Shown here: positions 10,542 through 22,857 of the stretch, piece by piece
How the letters are laid out: each line of letters begins with the position of its first letter
Numbering within the stretch: the first letter of the stretch is position 1
Origin: Uloborus plumipes
Taxonomy: Eukaryota; Arthropoda; Arachnida; Araneae; Uloboridae
Assembly (NCBI GenBank): GCA_038373865.1
Contig: JAXGGA010002244.1
Coordinates: 62,001 to 126,000 of the forward strand
Length of the DNA: 64,000 bases
Direction of reading: 5' to 3'
Position numbers and translations under genes: made by a program
Notes under the pieces: generated by a model
What the model saw: only the letters and a program-made list of their open reading frames with translations
Database searches by the model: none
What the model was told of the DNA's origin: nothing

Positions 10542-11575
10542 ACCACTTAAAATCGTGCTTATTTTCGTTACGTCATATAGACGGCGTCCCTCCATATGAT
10601 GACGGGAGTCAAGAAATCGGCGACTCGGAATGTATGCATTCGAAGGCGAAGGATAACCCCTTCTCCTTTTATCATTTGCATTTCTGCCTGTAGAGACTTT
10701 TAATTTATCGGCGCTGTCTTGAAAAGTGTCAAATTTCAGTTCCACAGGAATAGAAAAAAAATATAATAAATCCCTCATTCCTAGAAAGGTAGAAAATGAC
10801 TTTTTTATTTTACATTTTTGGTAAGTGCCTGTTTCTTTCTTTCTTTTTGCCTTTTTTTTTTGGCTCAAGAGGGGGGGGGGTCGATCGCCCCCCCCCCCCC
10901 TTTTGTATCCGCGCTTGCGGACAACTATATGTTGCATAATCAAAATCAAGTTGCGGAGAAAATCAGTACACCCTACTACCAAAGTAAAATAAAACTAAAA
11001 GTATCGTGAATTCAGAAGTACTTTAAAATACATTCTTTATATTAAATAATATTATTTCTATCTATATTTGATAAGACTGGGAGTCTTTCTAATTTTTTTC
11101 CAACGGTTCTTTTATTATTGCATTTTCCCTGTGTAATTTTTTTACTATATATTTACCATATACACATATCATTTTGTACTTAAAATAATTTTTTAATAGA
11201 TTGTTGTCTTATTAACGTGGGTAAAACCACAGGACACAGCTATGCTTTAATAAAGGTTGTTTTAAATTTTTGTTCAGAAGTAGCCCGTGCAATGCAGCTA
11301 GTGTACCATAAATATCCTGAAAAATATTTATTTTCTGACTACATATTTTAACATATTTACCCATCAGTCTTTATCAGAAGGTCATTGGATTACAGTATTG
11401 TTTAATCCTGTTTAATCACTGTCATTTGATTACTTTTGACAAAAATAAATCACATTATACAGAAGTTAAGTTTTTACCAGAACGCAAAATATGTCCATGA
11501 CCTCCAGGATATAACGAAATTCTACCCTATAAGTGTTACAACAAGATTGAGGCAAACGAAACTTATAACAATCAC

Positions 11576-11802
11576 CTGAGAAGCTTGTACAGTTTCACAT
11601 AATTCGATGACAAACCAGATTTTCGCTTTGCAAGGATTGAGCATGTACTCATCAACTAATTCGTTCAGTATGCGACTGGTTCCTTCTGCCTCAGAATTCG
11701 AAGCGACTATTTTGGCACCACATTCGTAGGAGGAGTAATTCCGTCTGCGCTTCTGACTAGAAATTTTTTTCCCAGGCGGAGATGGAGAAGGGACTTTCTG
11801 CC
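11576..11802 (-). CDS. SUCO: SUCO exon: start of the SUN domain
   Basis: 227 nt, acceptor TTTTTTCCACAG, donor CAG|GTGATT. After a basic Pro/Ser stretch it encodes [20 protein letters not shown], then a [20 protein letters not shown] stretch. This is the very conserved entry of the SUCO-type SUN domain, with both cysteines present. The first two bases finish a glycine codon begun at 14797, and the exon ends in phase 0 before 8588. It continues directly into the next SUN exon. Confidence 0.95.
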
Positions 11803-11921
11803 CTGTGGAAAAAACAGAAAAATAATTCAACTCACAATAGAAGGTTTCAAAGACCATTGACCGATGTTAAAAGGTGCAATTTTATATTTTTAAGCATTTG
11901 ACCCTCATCTAATATCTTTAA

Positions 11922-12231
11922 CCCCTTAACGCTCGCATAATTTTGAAGAAAATGGTCATAAAAGTGCCTATTTTTTTTATTCAAGAAAATTATATAAAAC
12001 TCTAAAATATAACTCTAATAATATTTTTCTCTAAAAACGTTGCAAATAGACTAGGGCAGCCATCTGGTGTACATATTGAGAAATAAAACATGATTCCGGA
12101 CATAAGAAATAGATTGTTTTATTATTTTTCGCGCATTATTTTTGAACACTTCAGCCCGGAAATATCACGGGGGCGAGAAATAGAGGACAAAACTTCACCC
12201 CGTCATTTTCACGGGCGCGAGAAGGAAGGGG
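11922..12231. mobile_element. TTAA-flanked MITE (piggyBac-like), 310 bp
   Basis: Flanked by TTAA on both sides (11918-11921 and 12232-12235). Ends begin CCCCTTAACGCTCGC and (read back) CCCCTTCCTTCTCGCG. The internal GGGGCGAGAAA and GGGCGCGAGAA motifs repeat. TTAA target sites and CCC termini are typical of piggyBac elements. No transposase trace. Confidence 0.6.
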
Positions 12232-12717
12232 TTAAACGAGATATTCTTGTATATATATTTATTTTTCGGATCTCGAAAACGGCTCTAACGATTTCGATAA
12301 CACTTTGTATTTAGATAAAGTTTTGGTTTTTGAGTTCATCTACGTCAGCGTTTTTTCTGTAAAAACGCGAGTTTTTAAAAAAAACCCCGTTTTTTGTGCC
12401 TTGCATTAAAAGTTTGAGAAGCTTTTATTTCGCCATTTTCTTTATGATTACTTTCATTGTTACCCTGCAACCACGTTTTGTTATAACAATTGGATTTCAT
12501 ATTTAATCACATCAGCGTATTTCATTTTAGCTTAAACTCGTTGCCAGAGTAAAAGATAAAAAGTTGTGAAAAAAATTAAGGCTGAATTAGAATAGCTGAA
12601 TCTTTCAGTAACTCACACACTAAAAATAAAGTTCATTGGGACTCTATAAAGTTTACTTTTGCTATTTGAACCGAGATCGATTAGCATGACACATGTGTTA
12701 CGCAAGGTTGAAATGGG

Positions 12718-12940
12718 TTAATGGTGGCTGGGGACGTTAAAAATGTTCATGGTTACAAAATCCTCTAAGTTAAACAATCCCCCCCCCCCCCGGGGAGAGG
12801 GGGTGCTGGGCCAAGGGTTTGCTCGGCCCTTGGGCTTGGTTCAAAAATAAACAGAGCGCTCTTCAGGGCCCCATCCCGGTTAAACCACGAGTTGTGGTAT
12901 GTAGAGGGGGGGGGGGAACCCTGGAATGTGAAGTGAAGGT
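12718..12940 (+). repeat. SINE copy 2, 5'-truncated
   Basis: This matches the body of the SINE at 29431-29934 (TTAATGGTGGCTGGG, GTTTGCTC-GCCCTT, AACAGAGCGCTC, GGTTAAACCACGA, CCCTGGA-TGTGAA) but lacks the tRNA-like head. It carries a 12-C and a 10-G tract where the other copy has ordinary sequence or another insertion. Confidence 0.75.
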
Positions 12941-13826
12941 CAAAACCAACTAGAACCAAATGCGTACTGGAGAACAGGGACTCTGCATCCATTCTCGTCA
13001 ACCCCCTCCCGCGCCTTCGCACCAAATGAAGTGAAATTGGGTGTGATTTTACGGTGAGCATGGATTCAATGAGGTTGTGTTTTTTAAAACAGATTACGGC
13101 TGTTTTAAATGCGCAATTGCAACCAAAGGCTTAAAAATACTTTTCAAGTTAACCAAATAGTACTTCGCACTTTAGAAAAAACACGAGTTTACAAACATCT
13201 TTTTTTTTAACCGAGCGGGCTCGGTCCCCAGGTACTATTCATTTAAAGGACTACAATACCTTTATGGAATCTTTGAATCCAACCCTTTATAGCATTCCAC
13301 TAATTAGTGATGCGACATCGATGTCTATGGTTTTTGGTTAAACATAGATGTTAGAAGGTTGATGTATTCTCTAACATCAATGTTTTCGTTCAATGTCTTT
13401 TTGATGTTGTCTTTTTGATCTAATTGAACTTAAAATATGCGAGTATGCTTACAGCTATGATGAACGCATCATTATTTATTACTTATTGCCATATCTATCA
13501 TGTTGGAAAGAGTTTTTGTTGTTAGTTATCTATAGAAGTAGACATACACTGCATATTATCAACTTTGAAATTTTTACAAATTTCTCTAATTGATTCGTAT
13601 TAATTATTACATAACTTACATTCAGTTTTCGTGTTATACAGGCGTAAATTTAAAAGAGGTTTCGAAATTATTCCACTAAATTTGCACTGATGTTTCAATT
13701 TTTTGTATTTTAAAGGTATGAGTTATTTATCCCTTTGCATGACTTAATATAAAATGTTTATAATTCATAGTTAATTACATATTATTATAAGCTTATTCTT
13801 GAGTTCAAAAATCATCTTAATTGATA

Positions 13827-14571
13827 CGAGGGTTGTTTTTTGTCAAGGTCCGATAGGCTATAAAATAAAAATAGATGAACTGAACATACAAAAAATACTT
13901 TATTATCAAAAGTAATGTACAGTGCAGGTTCCTTCTCTACATAATCACCTTGACGATTGAAACATTTGTTTTATTTGTGAACAAGCTTTATGTAAAATGT
14001 TTCCTCCAGCGTAAAATGTTTCCTCCAATGATTGGAAGTGAGGTGTGATGGTGTCTTTGAGTTCCACGTCACTTTGGAAGCACAATGCTTTTCCAGATCC
14101 CAAAACAAACAAAGAGGCCGCCGGCTGACTTTTGGAATTGTTCTGATCCATAGCAATGCTTATCGTCATAGCGCTCGTGTAACCCATCTGCTCTTTGAGC
14201 AATTTCAACGGGACATTTTTGAACACCCACCATTTAGTTCCGACCGAGAGCCAAATAACTCATCTGTTCCCTGCACTGAAGCAGGGGCTTGAGGGGCCTG
14301 TTTGGGGTCTGGAAAGGCATTGTGCTTCCAAAGTGACGTGGAACTCAAAGACACCATCACAACTCACTTCCAATCATTGGGGGAACATTTTACGAGGAGG
14401 CTTTTGTAAAGCTTGTTCACAGATATAATAAATGCTTTAATCATCAAGGTGATTATGTAGAGAAGAAACCTAAATTGTACATTACTTTTATGATAAAGTA
14501 TTTTTTGTACACTCATACGTTTTTATTTTATAGCTTATCAGACCTTGAAAAAAAAAAAAAAACAACCCTTG
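13827..14571. mobile_element. Mariner-derived foldback element with TA target duplication
   Basis: Flanked by TA. Ends are CGAGGGTTGTTTTTTGTC and (read back) CAAGGGTTGTTTTTTTTT. The outer parts are large inverted arms: the block around 14043-14095 (GTGTCTTTGAGTTCCACGTC) returns in reverse at about 14325-14365. Each arm, read outward, carries the last part of a mariner transposase, including FNRQGDYVEKEPALYITF on the minus strand of the left arm and a similar GDYVEK on the plus strand of the right. The catalytic core is absent, so it cannot be autonomous. Confidence 0.8.
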
Positions 14572-14796
14572 TATTTTGATTGCTGTGAATTTAGTTCTAG
14601 CATCAAAACATTTTTTATACAGTTCATTAAACAGGAATATACATTTAAAAAATCGAACTTTTAGTACATCAATGCTTCAATCAAAAAAAAATTTTACGTT
14701 GATGTATCGATACCATCGATGTTTCAATTGTGAACATTGATGTTTTGAAACATCGATGTTGCACCACTACCACTAATGCACTGACCCGACAATTAC

Positions 14797-15071
14797 CTCC
14801 TTTCTCTTGCTCGGCTAGCATCATTTTCTTCCACTCATCAAAGGAGGGCATGCCCTCATACTGAGGCTGTGGAGGTACATTATCCTCTTTGGGTGGAGAA
14901 GATTCGGGTTGCTTTTGGGCAATTGGCATCACAGTAGGACTCGAAGAGGCAGGAACAGGATCAGGGTTTGAGGTCTCTTGGCTTTTGGAAGGACCGGACG
15001 CCGTTGCATCATCACCTTTTGAGGATGGAATTTCCTTCTCTTCATCTGTACTAAGTTGGACAGTTTCTGAG
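14797..15071 (-). CDS. SUCO: SUCO exon: lumenal linker with conserved SFDEWKK motif
   Basis: 275 nt, acceptor ATATTTCAG, donor GGAG|GTAATT. It encodes a Ser/Pro/Glu-rich linker (ETVQLSTDEEKEIPSSKGDD onward) ending in MPSFDEWKKMMLAEQEKG. The FDEWKK motif just ahead of the SUN domain is a hallmark of the SUCO/Slp1 family. The first base completes an AGC codon begun at 17184, and the last base starts the glycine completed at 11802. Linker composition is as expected for the N-terminal lumenal region. Confidence 0.92.
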
Positions 15072-17183
15072 CTGAAATATGAAAAACTTGAAATTGATAC
15101 ATGTTGCAGAAAAACAGTTGATTTGCACATAGAAAAAACAATTTTGGCTGAATAATATTTTTGAGTCTTCATCACTAAGAATGTATTGTAATATCCTGTG
15201 TATTATACAAAGCATTGTATGAGCCACAGTTCTTAAAATTAGACTGAAGAAAAATTCTTTGTATAATCCAAGGACAATACAACGAAAGAAAACTAATTTT
15301 ATTTTTATTCAATATACAATTTTAGCAACTAATTTAAAAACATGAAGAAGTAATTTTTAAGCTATTATGAAAATTAATTAATAAAATAAAGAATTCTTCT
15401 TGAAATTGTGATTATAGTACAATAATTGCTTAACCCTTTAAGCGGTTTGCCCGTACGGTGTACATGCTCCCCGAAATTGGCCTCATCTGGTTTGCCCGTA
15501 CGGCGTACGGGCATCGATATTTTCAGATTTCCTTTTCTGGTTTTCCCGAACTGTTCGGAAAATTGTAAACCTCAAAATTCACATTAAGTGTGAGAGAAAT
15601 TTTTGCATAATTTGTAAACCATTCATTACTGCATGCAGAATGTACTTGAAAAAAGCAAATATTTCGGGATTTTGTGACCAAAATTGTAAAATAAAAAATA
15701 TTGTAAAAGCATTGAAAACGAAAAAAAAAATTTAAAAATTCTTTATATTCTTATTCTGTTAAGTATGGTACTTAACTATATGCAATAAAAAAATATGCCT
15801 TTTTTGGAAGCATTTCTGGTAAAATAACACAGGCCAACGATGAAAAAACTTTTTTAATGAAAATACCTTATTCTTATGTTGTTTAGGTTGCTGAATCCAA
15901 ATATGATGCTTAAAAAGTTGTATCACCCACCATTTATTCACATTTTATAGTTACATTCATGAAATAAAGAAACATTTTTAGAATTTAACAGCTTTTTCAT
16001 AGTTAAGATAACATGAAAAAATAGGTCTAATGAACAAAGATGATGTTGGCAGCACTGCTGAAACACATGCTACAACATGATGGGGGATTACTGTTGGTCA
16101 CTTCACCGGGAAGTTCAGCAAGCTATTCATCGCAGGAAAAGCTACACAAGAAGCTTCAAGGAAAAAAGGGAAAGAAAATATAAAGCAATTCCAGTTGACA
16201 AGTGAACCTTGTATCATCACATAAAATTACTATTCCAAGTATTTTACTGTAAATACAAACCATTTTTACGATTCTACAGTGTTTCATTGATTTCCCTATA
16301 TACTGTAAATGGGTATTAGACTATATAATAAAATACATTTTGCTTGGAAACTAAGGGTGATACATAAAAACTACAAGCAGATTTGGATTCAGCACATAAA
16401 AATCTATCAAGATCAGCTATTAAAATTAAAAAAGTTTTCAAAAAGGTTTTTTTGTTGGCCTGTGTAATTGACCGCTTAAAGGGTTAAAGACAAAGAGTAA
16501 AGGCAAAGGTACTGAGCCAGTAATCAGTAAAAAAAGGTTGCTGCAAATGGACACTGCTTCTTTGCCTATAGTGTTTTTATTTAACGCAGCCTAAATTAAA
16601 CAAAATAGAAATTCTAGCTACTTAAGATAAACAACCCTACAGGCAAAGAAGCACTCTATTAATGAATAATGCAGAAAATTAAAGCTCAATACCTTGATGT
16701 TGATAAAAAAAAAGTACAGAAAACGCCAGGCAGCCTACAATCTGCACTGCATCAATTTTACAAATTTTAACAGATAATCCGTGAATTATGCACAATAATC
16801 TATGATATATCAAGTGCCAAAGTAGATGATGTGTATGACATAAAATTGTTAATTCTCAAACAACATGACGATCTCATACGATTATAACAAGCCTGGATTT
16901 TTTGTCAGGGTGATTTGATCATAACATTCATTATAGATACAGTAAAACCACTCAATAAAGAACACTAAGGGACAAAAATTTTGCCCTTCAAATAAATAAT
17001 TCAGATGAAGTTCAAAATTTTAGTTTTTGATCATAGTAAAATTGCTTAAAATTTTCGTACACAAAAACAACAGAAAAAAAAACAAATAAAGTTTACATTG
17101 TCATTGAAAAACAAGAGGGTTATAGGTTTAAAAAAATTAAAACATAATGGATTGAAAAGATTCAATAAAAAAATATCTCTAAC
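15072..17183. other. SUCO intron carrying a 1 kb TTAA element
   Basis: About half of it is the element at 15434-16483; I see nothing else identifiable. Confidence 0.65.
15434..16483. mobile_element. TTAA-flanked non-coding element (piggyBac-like), 1050 bp
   Basis: TTAA at 15430-15433 and 16484-16487. Inverted ends are CCCTTTAAGCGGTTTGCC and (read back) CCCTTTAAGCGGTCAATT. The left part has two copies of TTTGCCCGTACGG-GTAC about 55 bp apart. The only open frame (15759-15941, minus, 60 codons) shows no transposase motif. It is probably a non-autonomous piggyBac relative. Confidence 0.7.
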
Positions 17184-17297
17184 CTCTTATCAGCATATTT
17201 TACAGCTATTGTTGGAGATGATTGGGCTAACACAGAAGCAATAGTTTTCTTTTTAATACTGATACTCTCTCTACTTTCTAAAGTTTCCAAGTCTTGG
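17184..17297 (-). CDS. SUCO: SUCO exon: N-terminal lumenal linker
   Basis: 114 nt between acceptor TAAATGTAG and donor AAGAG|GTTAGA. It encodes QDLETLESRESISIKKKTIA and then SVLAQSSPTIAVKYADK. The first base completes a codon begun at 18554, and the last two join the C at 15071 to make serine. There is no family motif, as expected for this unconserved region; the call depends on splice sites and unbroken phase. Confidence 0.75.
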
Positions 17298-18553
17298 CTA
17301 CATTTAAAAAAGAGAAAATAAATGAGTTACCTTTGAAAATGTTCAATGCTTAACAATAATGAATTACTAATGACTATTGCAAAAACACAGCAAATTATTT
17401 TTCAAAAAATTCAAACATTCCTTGCTTTAGCTCAAAAAGTACCGTATTAAAGTGCAGTATATGAATCTATAATAAGGTTCATGATTTACACACCTTTTAA
17501 ACATGTGACAATATAAAATGGAATGAGAGTTCTTGGTTACTAAAACGGACAAAACCGTCAATTGTTTTAAAATTTTCAGGCTGGGGGCAAAGGGGAGATA
17601 TTTAATGCATATTATATTTTTCATAGAAAAGTAAAACACATGCTAACCCACATTTATATGTTAGTACTTAAATATCTCAAGAGCAGAGTTCCATTGGGCC
17701 TCCTCCTCTCTGTTTGCGGCTATCTGTTTGTCCGAAGCTAGAACTCCTCAAAAAACGCTGGGAGTAGCGAATTGATCAACATACCATTCAATTCTAGTTT
17801 TTTCTGAACAAAATGACTAATGATCATAGTTGTATGATTTTTATTAAGGAAGATATTAATTAATAACAAAAAATTTCTCCCATTGTCATTCCTTCGTAAG
17901 CAGGAAGTCGCTATTGCCTATAGAGTTGGAACAGTGCCAGAATCTTTTTCTTTATTTCTCCCAATAATAATTTGAATGAATTTTTGATGCAGGGAAAAAG
18001 TGAAAGTGTGAAGTGTAGCCGCCTTGGCAGCAAGTAGTGAGTAGTAATAAAAAGTACTTGTAAAAAAAGGCCCAAACTCAATCCCCCCCCCTCCTCCACA
18101 CCATTATAAAGTGTTGATCTATTATCCTTCAAGAGAGGGAATTAATTTTAACATACATCAGAAGTAGAATGAGACAAAAAATCATTCATAAATGACTTCA
18201 TGATCACAATCATGGTCTGAAATGAACTGATGTTCTGGAATTTTATACAAAATATTCATACTTAAAATAAATATAACAGTATATTATTATTATTATTTAA
18301 AGTATTGCGCACTACAGACAAATCCAATTACAGTGGCAAGTAAAACAAGTGCATATAAAACAAATTATACATTAAAAATATTGAAACATATAGACTTAAA
18401 ACAATTAAAAGGCAGGTTAAAAATATCTGAGACACGACAAGGAGTTAAAATTTTGTAAAAATTTAAAAGACAACAAACGAATTAAAACAAATTACACATT
18501 TAAAATATTAAATGTGTAATTTGTTTTATAATCGTATCGTATAGAGCTCTTAC
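17298..18553. other. SUCO intron
   Basis: AT-rich intron. It has a C-rich tract near 18083 and a palindrome at 18484-18527 (AAAACAAATTACACATTTA mirrored by TAAATGTGTAATTTGTTTT). No gene seen. Confidence 0.6.
18484..18527. repeat. 44 bp AT-rich palindrome
   Basis: Two 19-base arms around a 6-base centre form a near-perfect inverted repeat. The bases before it (18340-18480) contain looser copies of AAACAAATTA-CACATT. It might be the hairpin end of a small repeat. Confidence 0.6.
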
Positions 18554-18621
18554 TTTTCATTTTTGTTTGAGCTTTCTGACTGGGAACTTTCTGAACTTTT
18601 CTTATCTGCATTATTTTTAAT
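18554..18621 (-). CDS. SUCO: SUCO exon: short acidic/serine linker
   Basis: 68 nt between acceptor TTGTTCCAG and donor AAAA|GTAAGA. It encodes IKNNADKKSSESSQSESSNK and then NE. Starts in phase 0 after 21969 and leaves two bases for the codon finished at 17297. Serine-rich polar composition matches the adjoining exons. Similarity alone would not identify it. Confidence 0.7.
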
Positions 18622-19085
18622 CTGGAACAAGAAAAAAAAAATAGTACCAATTTCAATCAAACATGCAGTGTATCTTTGCACAGAACAATTACAAAATGGT
18701 GTCAAAATCCAAATTTTATTACAATCATTTATTTCAAATGTATTTTATTCATTCATTAATTTATTCAAGGTTTCAAAAGGAAAAAAAACATTAACAGAAT
18801 TTTAAAAGAAATAAAAGGGCTTTTTAGCCAACAAATGACTATTTAGCACTGATATAACACTTTTTAAATTCTGACACATTTGTTGCTTTAGCGCTAGTTC
18901 ATGAAACATTTAACGTTAAAAATACATTTAATCTTTGACAATAAACGAATTTTACTGAAAATTGAATTCAAATCAATGTATTAAGGATCAATAAAATTTC
19001 TCATTGGTGAATATTTGCATATCATTTAGAGGTCTTTCTTTTAAGCTATAATATGCATTTGCCAGAAATGATGCTTATTCAATTT

Positions 19086-20061
19086 TAGAGGAGGAAGTTC
19101 AAATATGAGATACCACTTTCATTTTGGTACCTACCAATTAACCTCTTCATTTAAATGCATAATTTTAGTGCCAGTGACTCTTAAAAACATTCATGAAGAT
19201 GATCTTAGGGTTCAAAAAGCAGAATGTCAGGTTTAAGTGTTCTAAAACTAAATAATTACAAAAGAGGTAAAATCACAATTTTTTCAAGAGGTGGTTCAAA
19301 TATGGGATAGTTGTATAAAAGATTGATTTATCTTGTATTACATAACATGAAATTTCTCCACAGAAACTTTATGCAATATTTATCCGCCTTTTACAGGTGA
19401 TATGCCCCCTAAATACTTGGACAAATCATATAAAGAAAAATGAAAATTCCAAAAGCACTCATGATGCATTATAACTGAATGTGTGCAGGTGTCAATGCAA
19501 TGTCTCGAATTACATGTCTTGCTCTCATAATGCCGTATAAAAACCAATTAAGGCAATAACTTAATTCATAATTGGCAAGAATCAATAACTGCATGGTCTA
19601 AAAATGAGCTACCACTGTTAGTCTGAAGAACACGGGTGACCCGTTTTTAGACCATCCATGGTACTCTGCTTTTATACACCCATTACTTCAAATAGATGGC
19701 GCTTGTAGAAATTACTAAACAAACAAGTAGTTCAAAATAAGTGTATTACCAGAAGCTCGTGTCATCTACTTTGGTGTTATGTAACAGCCATTTACTATAC
19801 AGTATAATTTTGAGAAAAAAGAAGAACTACTGTTTTATATACATTCCTTGAAAAGTTTTTAGAGCCTCAAAAGAAGGATTTTCTTCTAAAACAGATCTCG
19901 CCACAGCAAATGAGTCATAAATCAAGACCATTTGGCCCACTACTATTTTGCCCCTTGTTCTTCTGTTGGATGTCATTTTTGTGACTGGGAGCAACCCCCT
20001 ACCCACATTTTCAGAAGGTATCCCATATTTGGACCATTTGTATTTAGACCACTTCCTCTAT
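19086..20061. mobile_element. Possible degenerate MITE
   Basis: The left end TAGAGGAGGAAGTTC and the right end read back TAGAGGAAGTGGTC are similar, and both are followed inward by a CAAATATG-GATACC block. The repeats are imperfect and the interior is unremarkable, so this is a weak call. Confidence 0.35.
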
Positions 20062-20146
20062 CCCTTTTTGAGAGCTCTAAAACACTTCATCAATCTTTTA
20101 TTTGCATGATGGAATGTTTGAAATAACAGTTCCCCACAAAACTAAG

Positions 20147-20300
20147 TACTGTCGGCCCTGCTTAAACAAATACTGTCGGTTCCAAGAACTATTATTCGTT
20201 TAAGTGGGATCTTTAACATTGCGTCTATGGCATGGAGAATATTCAGTTACGGGATGTTTAATTCATATAAGCGAGGAAGTCAATGTAAGATGAGAAATGT
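20147..20300 (-). repeat. Dispersed repeat family R2, copy 2
   Basis: Reverse-orientation partner of 2123-2290. It keeps ACTGTCGGCCCTGCTTAAAC, ACTGTCGGTTCCAAGAAC and GGGATCTTTAACATT. The copies have diverged noticeably, so the family is old. Confidence 0.55.
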
Positions 20301-20803
20301 AAGATGAATTTAAACACAGTAAAATGAAACTAAAAGTGTTTCAAATCACTTATTAAACAAAATCAATAAAATTCTTCAAATTTGTGGCAGCAATAGATAG
20401 ACTGCGAACATTTGTTATTTTTTAATTATAATCTGAAATGCTTAAGTTTGATTCAAAGCTAATTGCCCATACAAAGCACAAAAAGCAAGATAAATATTCA
20501 GCTCTGTTTAGTTCAGCTATGACCTTGACAATGTTAACCTCGTTTTCAGGTTATGGGAGGAAAAAAAATGGCGTGTATTCCAACTTAAACTTCTCCAATA
20601 ACATGTTCCTTCAAGGAGCGAGTATAGACTACAATTTTAGAGCAAAAATGTTAGATTAATTTTATTAGCAATAACAGGAATTAGTGTATTTCAAACATTT
20701 ACTCCTAAAAATAATCAATGAATTGAAAAGATTACTACCGTTGTTTACATTTCATAAAGTATTCAACACAGTGTGGATTGATAATACTGTGAATGGTTTA
20801 GAG

Positions 20804-21567
20804 CAGGGCTGCGGAGTCGGAGTCGAAGAGTTGGACTGATTTTGGACCAAAGGAGTCGGAGTCGCTGAAAAACATGTCGACTCCGACTCCGACCACCTCC
20901 GATTTGGATGAAATTTTATGGAGGTGAAAACATATCTTTGAAACTAACAGATACAAATTTTCAGCGTCCAATATCCAAATCCTAAGCATCTAGGATCAAT
21001 AAAAAGGGCTTCAAAATGGCGGGTCTGCTTTGTGAAACTAATTGCTATGTTTGGGCTTATGCAAGTGAATAAAAAATATTTGCAGCAAAAATGCAATGTG
21101 TTAAAATAAAGTCTGGCAATTTAACAAGAAAAGGATTAGTTTTGTACGGAGTCAAATGAAAAGAGCGGTACTTGTCTTTTGCTCTGGAGAAAATGAACTT
21201 TTTGGGAGGTCACAGTGACCTCCGAGAATTGCGGTAAATGTGGTGAAATTACTTGCGAGAATTCTTGAGAAAATCGAACTTTTTGAGAGGTCACAATGAC
21301 CTTCCATGACCTCCAACTGGGATACCCCAGCTTGCTACCCCCCCCCCTAAAGTGAGTCCTGGCTACGACCATGAATAAAAATGAAACTTTTAAAAATTGA
21401 CTTAACATTTCAACCTTTGTTTTGGGTTTTTCCCTCTTCACATTTGGGTAAAAAAAAATAAATAATAAAAAAAAGCAGGAGTCGGGAGTCGGAGTCGGAG
21501 TCGAAAGTTTTAAAATCCCGGAGTCGGAGTCGGAGTCGACCATTTTTCCTCCGACTCCGCAGCCCTG
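20804..21567. mobile_element. hAT MITE with GGAGTC repeats and exact 8 bp target duplication
   Basis: Flanked by identical GTTTAGAG (20796-20803 and 21568-21575). Ends are CAGGGCTGCGGAGTCGG and its reverse complement CCGACTCCGCAGCCCTG in part. Subterminal GGAGTCGGAGTC repeats occur at both ends. The middle (about 21190-21330) includes GGAGGTCACAGTGACCTCC-like palindromes, also seen near 38385 and 56350. Two chance frames (179 and 70 codons) translate these repeats and are not genes. Confidence 0.9.
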
Positions 21568-21968
21568 GTTTAGAGGAGAGGGGTTCGTGATCCTCACGGC
21601 CTCCCCACCCCCTCTCTCCCATCTGTACTCACCCCCGGCTCCATCTTTACCGAACTCCAAAAAAGAGTTGAACATTGTTAAGGTCTTTGCTAATTAATCA
21701 AAGCTGCACTGTATTTTCTTTACAAAAACTGTTTTCATACAATAAGTTTTTGCATTTTTGTACAAGTATTGACAAATGAAAAAATGCTGAGTAAATGGAA
21801 ATTGACAACTATTTATCACATTAATGAGAATCAAAATGATGGAATTCAAATGTCTGTACATCAAAAATCAGAGTAGAATATTTAACAGGAAAAACGGAGC
21901 CAATAAAACAATAGAAATAAGAAAATAGTTATTTACTTAGTGGGTAAATTAGGTAAAAATCAACTCAC

Positions 21969-22043
21969 CTCTTCTTCAGGCTGACTATATACATATTCTA
22001 CACTAGGCTGTACAATTGAGTTTTTACTTATTTCTAAATTAAG
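21969..22043 (-). CDS. SUCO: SUCO exon: N-terminal lumenal linker
   Basis: 25 codons, phase 0 both sides, acceptor TTTTTCAG and strong donor GAG|GTGAGT. It encodes LNLEISKNSIVQPSVEYVYS and then QPEEE. It joins in phase to 22858 and 18621. No family motif; the call depends on splice sites and continuity. Confidence 0.7.
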
Positions 22044-22857
22044 CTGAAAAAGAAAAAATACCATTTAAGCACAGTATTTTAAATACTTATCTGAGTAATT
22101 TTCTTTAAACTAACAAAACTAACTTATCATTCCAATCTTTTAACCTTTGGATACATCACTCATTCATCTAAAAGTTAAATGTTTAAAAAAAAATCAGAGG
22201 TCGATTTCTAATGAATATTAACAGTGTCAAACTCGTGCACAAGTTGTTCCATTTTCACGAAACAAAGTCCAAAGATTTTAAAACTTATTTTAACCATATA
22301 TATTTTTGAAAAGAGAAATAAAAGCACACAAACATGTTTACAATTGGAAGCGGGCAACTTCTTTACTTTCATACAAAAAGAGCTTCGTTTTTGCAATCAC
22401 GGTTTTTGTAAAAGATTCGTTTCTACAATCGCGATTTTTATGAACGGTTCGCTTTCGCGGTTGTTACTTGAATTTTGAATGAAAATCAATAAAGTTTTTT
22501 TTATTACTTTCCTACAACACTTTGAAATTCATTTTTAAAAAACGTAAGTGAATTTCCAAGTTAATCAAATTCATGAAAAATTTACGATGCACTTCACATG
22601 TAGTTTGTTTTTCTACAATTCAGTCATCTTTATTTCACAGTAAGCTAGTATAAAATTGTATCTGTATTAACTTCCTTTGAATGTCTTTAAAAGGGTTCAT
22701 TACATTTTCGCACAAAGTAATTGATTGATTTCTATCAACTTAAGAGCTCATAATATGATGTTCCCATATCCAAATCTAAGATGTACAATAAGACTCGAGT
22801 ATTTAGCAATTACTCTACATTAAAATCAAACTAAGCAGCAGAAAATGACATCCTTAC
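22044..22857. other. SUCO intron
   Basis: AT-rich intron with no clear repeat. Short frames on both strands at 22208-22478 are complementary read-throughs without protein features. Confidence 0.6.

Larger units (their letters stand above)
8589..11575. other. Long SUCO intron rich in repeats
   Basis: It contains a Helitron 5' end fragment (8961-9091), a poly(G)-bearing repeat terminus (9303-9345), poly(C)/poly(G) tracts near 9401, 9625, 10868 and 10886, and a foldback MITE (10365-10541). Open frames up to 205 codons on either strand here run through repeats and homopolymers and show no family features. Confidence 0.65.
11803..14796. other. SUCO intron with several transposon copies
   Basis: Holds a TTAA-flanked MITE (11922-12231), a 5'-truncated SINE (12718-12940) and a foldback mariner derivative (13827-14571). 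The remaining sequence is AT-rich. Confidence 0.7.
18622..21968. other. SUCO intron with three repeats
   Basis: Contains a possible MITE (19086-20061), repeat R2 copy 2 (20147-20300) and a hAT MITE (20804-21567). The rest is AT-rich. Confidence 0.65.

Noticed and set aside
10365..10982. 205-codon minus-strand open frame
   Set aside because: It runs through a foldback MITE and poly(G)/poly(C) tracts; no domain, no splice context.
21136..21675. 179-codon minus-strand open frame
   Set aside because: It lies mostly in the GGAGTC-repeat hAT MITE and encodes repeated DSDSD strings from the repeat.
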